Shown here one piece after another: positions 61,490 to 64,000 of a stretch of 64,000 nucleotides of DNA. Numbering within the stretch: the first letter of the stretch is position 1; each line of letters starts with the position of its first letter. Origin of the DNA: Bradyrhizobium rifense (GTDB lineage Bacteria > Pseudomonadota > Alphaproteobacteria > Rhizobiales > Xanthobacteraceae); NCBI RefSeq assembly GCF_008123425.1, contig NZ_VSSS01000014.1, forward strand, positions 62,001 through 126,000, written 5' to 3'. The notes under the pieces were generated by a model. It was not told the DNA's origin. It saw nothing but the letters and a program-made list of their open reading frames with translations, and searched no databases. The position numbers and the translations under genes are program-made.

Positions 61490-62134
61490 ATGAGCATTGG
61501 CATTATCGGGGCGGGCGCCCTCGGTTCCAGCGTGGCCCGACTGCTGGCAAGAGGCGGGATTGCGGCGACGATCGCAAACAGCCGGGGCCCGGAGTCGCTG
61601 AAAGATCTCGTCGCGGAGCTTGGTCCGTCGATCAAGGCCGGTACCGCCAGGGAAGCCGCCGGCGCCAATATCGTCGTGGTGGCTGTGCGTTGGGTCGATC
61701 TCGAAACAGTGCTGGAACGTCTGCCCGCCTGGGATGGCCGTACCGTCATCGACGCGACCAATCCCGTCGAGTTCCTCGAGCCGGACTCCCCCGACGCCAG
61801 GGACCCGAACAATCCGCTCGCCGCCTATGGCATCAAGGCGATCGATCTCGACGGCAAGCATTCCAGCGAGGTGTTCCGCGGATACGTTCCTGGCGCGCGC
61901 GTCGTCAAGGCCTTCAACCATCTCGACGCGCGCGTGCTGTCGGAGCCGGTGGTGTCGGGCGGGCAGCGCACCCTTTTCTACTCGGGCGACGATGCCGGGG
62001 CGAAGGCCGCCGTTCGCAAGATCATCGAACAGGTCGGTTATTTCCCGGTCGACCTCGGCGCGCTCGATGCGGGCGGACCTCTGGCCTCGCTGCCGTTCGG
62101 TTCGCTTGCGGCCGTCAATTTCATCAAGACCTGA
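61490..62134 (+). CDS. NADPH-dependent F420-reductase-like oxidoreductase
   Basis: A protein of 214 residues beginning SIGIIGAGALGSSVARLLARGG, with the NADP-binding ANSRGPESL region and AFNHLDARVLSEPVVSGGQRTLFYSGDD, as in the F420-NADP oxidoreductase/STEAP-like family. Ribosome site AGGAGCAAACA. In organisms without F420 these are general NADPH oxidoreductases. 130 bases after the Rrf2 gene, so probably separately transcribed. Confidence 0.86.
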   Translation: MSIGIIGAGALGSSVARLLARGGIAATIANSRGPESLKDLVAELGPSIKAGTAREAAGANIVVVAVRWVDLETVLERLPAWDGRTVIDATNPVEFLEPDSPDARDPNNPLAAYGIKAIDLDGKHSSEVFRGYVPGARVVKAFNHLDARVLSEPVVSGGQRTLFYSGDDAGAKAAVRKIIEQVGYFPVDLGALDAGGPLASLPFGSLAAVNFIKT

Positions 62135-62172
62135 CATTCGATGATTCTCGCCAGAGCCGCTTCGGCAAGCAG

Positions 62173-62955
62173 CTAGTCGCGGCTTTCGATCTTGCCGCCA
62201 AGCGCCTGCGTCGCGCTGGCGGCGCTGGCGAGCAGCGCCTTCACCTGATCGCTCGACGGCTCGACCTTCATCGAGGCCCGGGTGCCGGCGAGGCTCAGTG
62301 TGAAACGAACATCGCCATTCCAATCCACGATCGGCGCCGCGATGGAGACATAGCCGGTGAGGTCGGATCGGACGATTGTCGTATAGCCCTTTCGCTTCAG
62401 CTCACGGCTTGCATCATCCCTGAATTTTCCGGCATCGACTTTGCCGCCGAACACGGCCTCCCATTCCTGCGTGATCAGATGCGCCGTCAGGTTTGGCGGT
62501 AGCCGGGCGGCGTAGATCTTCCCCGCTGCAGAACTCAGCATCGGGATCAGTCCGGTGCGAAATTCGAACGCGCCGCGCTGGTCGCCGTCCTGCTTGAACA
62601 GGCTGAGCGGGCCGTCGTCGGTCCATGTGGTGACGGCCGCGCTTCGCCGCGTGATGTCGCGCAGATTGGTGACCTCGCGGCGGACGATCTCGAAACCGTC
62701 GATCTGCTGGATTGCGCTGACGCCGAGCGAGAGCGCCGCAGGCCCAAGGCGATAGTGGCCCGGCTTCTCGTCCGCCGCGGCGAGCCCGATCCTGACGAGG
62801 CTCACGAGATAGTTATTGGCGGCGCTGGTCGTCAGGTCCGCCAGCGGCGCGATGTCCTTCAGCGCCATCGCCTGCTGACTGCCCTGCATAACATTCAGAA
62901 TCCGAAAGGCAATTTCCACCGACTGAATGCCGCGGCGCGGCTTCTTCTCCTGCAT
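62173..62955 (-). CDS. IclR-family transcriptional regulator
   Basis: A protein of 260 residues. N-terminal winged helix (SVEIAFRILNVMQGSQQAMALKDIAPLADLTTSAANNYLVSLVRIGLA) and IclR effector domain (about 80-250; GHYRLGPAALSLGVSAIQQ; YVSIAAPIVDWNGDVRFTLSLAG). Divergent from the VOC and flavin-monooxygenase genes across a palindrome at 63034-63052, so it likely regulates them. IclR proteins commonly sense aromatic or short organic acids. Confidence 0.9.
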   Translation of the reverse strand: MQEKKPRRGIQSVEIAFRILNVMQGSQQAMALKDIAPLADLTTSAANNYLVSLVRIGLAAADEKPGHYRLGPAALSLGVSAIQQIDGFEIVRREVTNLRDITRRSAAVTTWTDDGPLSLFKQDGDQRGAFEFRTGLIPMLSSAAGKIYAARLPPNLTAHLITQEWEAVFGGKVDAGKFRDDASRELKRKGYTTIVRSDLTGYVSIAAPIVDWNGDVRFTLSLAGTRASMKVEPSSDQVKALLASAASATQALGGKIESRD

Positions 62956-63033
62956 CTGCTTCCTTCGACCGGTTCAGTTAATCGAGATTGACACAAACGA
63001 AAGTCGCGAGCACTATACAACAATAAAATATGT

Positions 63034-63052
63034 ATTCAACAGTATTGAATAT
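63034..63052. promoter_or_regulatory. candidate IclR operator TATTCAA-N5-TTGAATA
   Basis: A perfect 7-bp inverted repeat with spacer CAGTA in the AT-rich region between the IclR gene and the VOC gene, ending 17 bases before the VOC start codon. Position and symmetry suit repression of the VOC/monooxygenase operon. Confidence 0.6.
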
Positions 63053-63069
63053 GAGGGAAGGAGACGGAA

Positions 63070-63426
63070 ATGCCCCTCGGTGCCATCCGCAGCATCTACA
63101 CGGTCGCCAACGATATGGATCTCATGCAGGCCTTCTACGCAGAGGCGCTGGAGCTCCCGCTGGCATTTCGGGATCGCGACCAGTGGTGCCAGTTCAAGAT
63201 CGGGCAGCTCGCGTTCGCGCTGAGCTCACCATCCGAAGCGGCCACCGGCGCGCGCGGGAGTGTGGTCGTGTTCGGCGCGACCGACGTGGCTCAATTGGCG
63301 CAGCGGATCGAGCGGCTCGGTGGGCTGCACCTGTCGAGCCGCGACATGGGTTCGCACGGCAGCGTCGCGACGTTCGCCGACCCCGAAAACAATCTGTTCC
63401 AGATCCACGTTCGGCAAAGCACCTAG
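63070..63426 (+). CDS. VOC-superfamily protein (glyoxalase/bleomycin-resistance fold)
   Basis: A protein of 118 residues with one VOC module: AIRSIYTVANDMDLMQAFYAEALELPLAFRDRDQWCQFKIGQLAFAL and a C-terminal FADPENNLFQIHV. The final Glu metal ligand is Gln here (LFQIH), and the first strand has no His, so metal binding is doubtful. Strong ribosome site GGGAAGGAGACGG. First gene of the operon facing the IclR regulator. Confidence 0.86.
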   Translation: MPLGAIRSIYTVANDMDLMQAFYAEALELPLAFRDRDQWCQFKIGQLAFALSSPSEAATGARGSVVVFGATDVAQLAQRIERLGGLHLSSRDMGSHGSVATFADPENNLFQIHVRQST

Positions 63427-63471
63427 CTGCGGCCGCGTATCAATCGTGCCACCTGAGAAAGGATATTCATC

Positions 63472-64000
63472 ATGAAGTTCGGCGTCTTCGATCAGAACGA
63501 CCGCTCGGGTCTGCCGCTAGCCGAGCAGTACGAGAACCGGCTTGCGCTCGCCGAGCTCTATGATCGGCTCGGCTTTCACTGCTTCCACATGAGCGAGCAC
63601 CACGGCACGCCGCTGAGCACGACGCCGTCGCCCAGCGTATGGATGGCGGCTCTGTCGCAGCGGACCAGGAGATTGCGGCTATGTCCGCTGGTCTATCTGT
63701 TGCCGACCTACAATCCCGCGCGTCTCTATGAAGAGATCTGCATGCTCGATCATTTGAGCGGCGGCCGGTTCGAGTTCGGGATTGGGCGCGGCGCCTCGCC
63801 GCACGAGCTCGACGCGCTCGGGATCGAATCCGCGAAGGCGGCGAAGATGTACGCGGAGGCCTTCGAAGCGATCCAGCGCTGCTTCGCGCAGGACTCGGTC
63901 ACGACGACAGGCGAGTTCTGGAGCTTGAACGATTACGCGGTGGAAATGAAGCCGCTCCAGCGTCCGCATCCGCCGATGTGGTACGCGGTCGGTTCGCCCG
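63472..64000 (+). CDS. luciferase-like (LLM) flavin-dependent monooxygenase, N-terminal part
   Basis: The frame runs from the ATG at 63472 (AGAAAGGATATTC upstream) to the window end without a stop; about 176 residues are visible. MKFGVFDQNDRSGLPLAEQYENRLALAELYDRLGFHCFHMSEHH, LRLCPLVYLLPTYNPARLYEEICMLDHLSGGRFEFGIGRGASPHELDALGI and the late HPPMWYAVGSP are typical of bacterial-luciferase-family monooxygenases that use reduced FMN. Substrate unknown. Same operon as the VOC gene. Confidence 0.9.
   Translation, partial: MKFGVFDQNDRSGLPLAEQYENRLALAELYDRLGFHCFHMSEHHGTPLSTTPSPSVWMAALSQRTRRLRLCPLVYLLPTYNPARLYEEICMLDHLSGGRFEFGIGRGASPHELDALGIESAKAAKMYAEAFEAIQRCFAQDSVTTTGEFWSLNDYAVEMKPLQRPHPPMWYAVGSP

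Noticed and set aside
1..64000. CRISPR arrays, tRNA or rRNA genes, insertion sequences, integrases
   Set aside because: None seen: no regularly spaced repeats, no tRNA cloverleaf noticed, no transposase or integrase motifs. A dedicated search could still find a degenerate one.

Overview
The window is 64 kb of GC-rich chromosomal DNA, packed with ABC transporters, GntR/LysR/RpiR/IclR/ROK regulators and NAD(P)-dependent sugar oxidoreductases. Together with inositol catabolism genes, class II-type PHA genes, a C-rich/G-rich hairpin near 29.79 kb and many 4-bp ATGA gene overlaps, this suggests a soil or plant-associated alphaproteobacterium of the Rhizobiales, most like Bradyrhizobium (inference from gene content and style only). 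I saw no tRNA, rRNA, CRISPR array, transposase or integrase.

Layout. (1) 0-9.8 kb: inositol catabolism: the end of iolD, then iolE, two Gfo/Idh/MocA dehydrogenases, a divergent RpiR-type regulator, iolG, an SDR, and a ribose/fructose-type ABC importer (ATPase, permease, binding protein). The motif TGCAA-N6-TTGCA lies over probable promoters of both iolG and the importer. (2) 9.8-16.5 kb: an RND efflux operon (hydrolase-like protein, adaptor, pump, four-helix-type membrane protein) divergent from a LysR gene, with a perfect palindrome between them. (3) 16.6-22.5 kb: a nitrate/sulfonate/taurine-type ABC importer with its own GntR regulator, divergent from a fumarylacetoacetate-hydrolase-family enzyme and a cyclase-family hydrolase. 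(4) 22.5-43.2 kb: a large amino-sugar region. The minus operon encodes a BadF-type sugar kinase, GntR/UTRA regulator, SIS-type GlcN-6-P deaminase, NagA and a dehydrogenase. The plus operon encodes MurQ, a complete sugar ABC importer and a histidine-phosphatase-like protein. Next to it are a ROK regulator, a nagB remnant, a gamma-glutamyltransferase-family enzyme, a fused oligopeptide ABC ATPase and a dehydrogenase, divergent from the peptide binding protein and its two permeases. Read together this looks like PTS-independent salvage of cell-wall amino sugars, possibly with their peptides.

(5) 43.2-50.5 kb: a patch of orphan signalling genes (sensorless histidine kinase, lone Leu/Ile/Val-type binding protein, a winged-helix/ATPase/TPR regulator, a second winged-helix protein, a short AraC protein). 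It is bounded by two direct copies, 140 bp each, of the 3' end of the AraC gene. The left copy is a remnant placed directly after a cut-off gene start. (6) 50.7-60.2 kb: an AraC regulator divergent from a polyhydroxyalkanoate operon (acyl-CoA ligase, MaoC hydratase, class II-type PHA synthase, PHA depolymerase, phasin, acyl-CoA dehydrogenase) followed by a ThDP-dependent acetolactate-synthase-like enzyme. (7) 60.2-64 kb: small accessory genes: SnoaL-like protein, Rrf2 and IclR regulators, an NADP-binding F420-type oxidoreductase, a VOC protein and the start of a luciferase-like flavin monooxygenase cut by the window end.

Most of the window is ordinary catabolic and transport DNA. The points most worth a second look are the direct repeat bounding region 5, the nagB remnant locked into an operon by overlaps on both sides, the complete ABC/kinase/MurQ/NagA/SIS amino-sugar route, and the shared operator of the inositol region.
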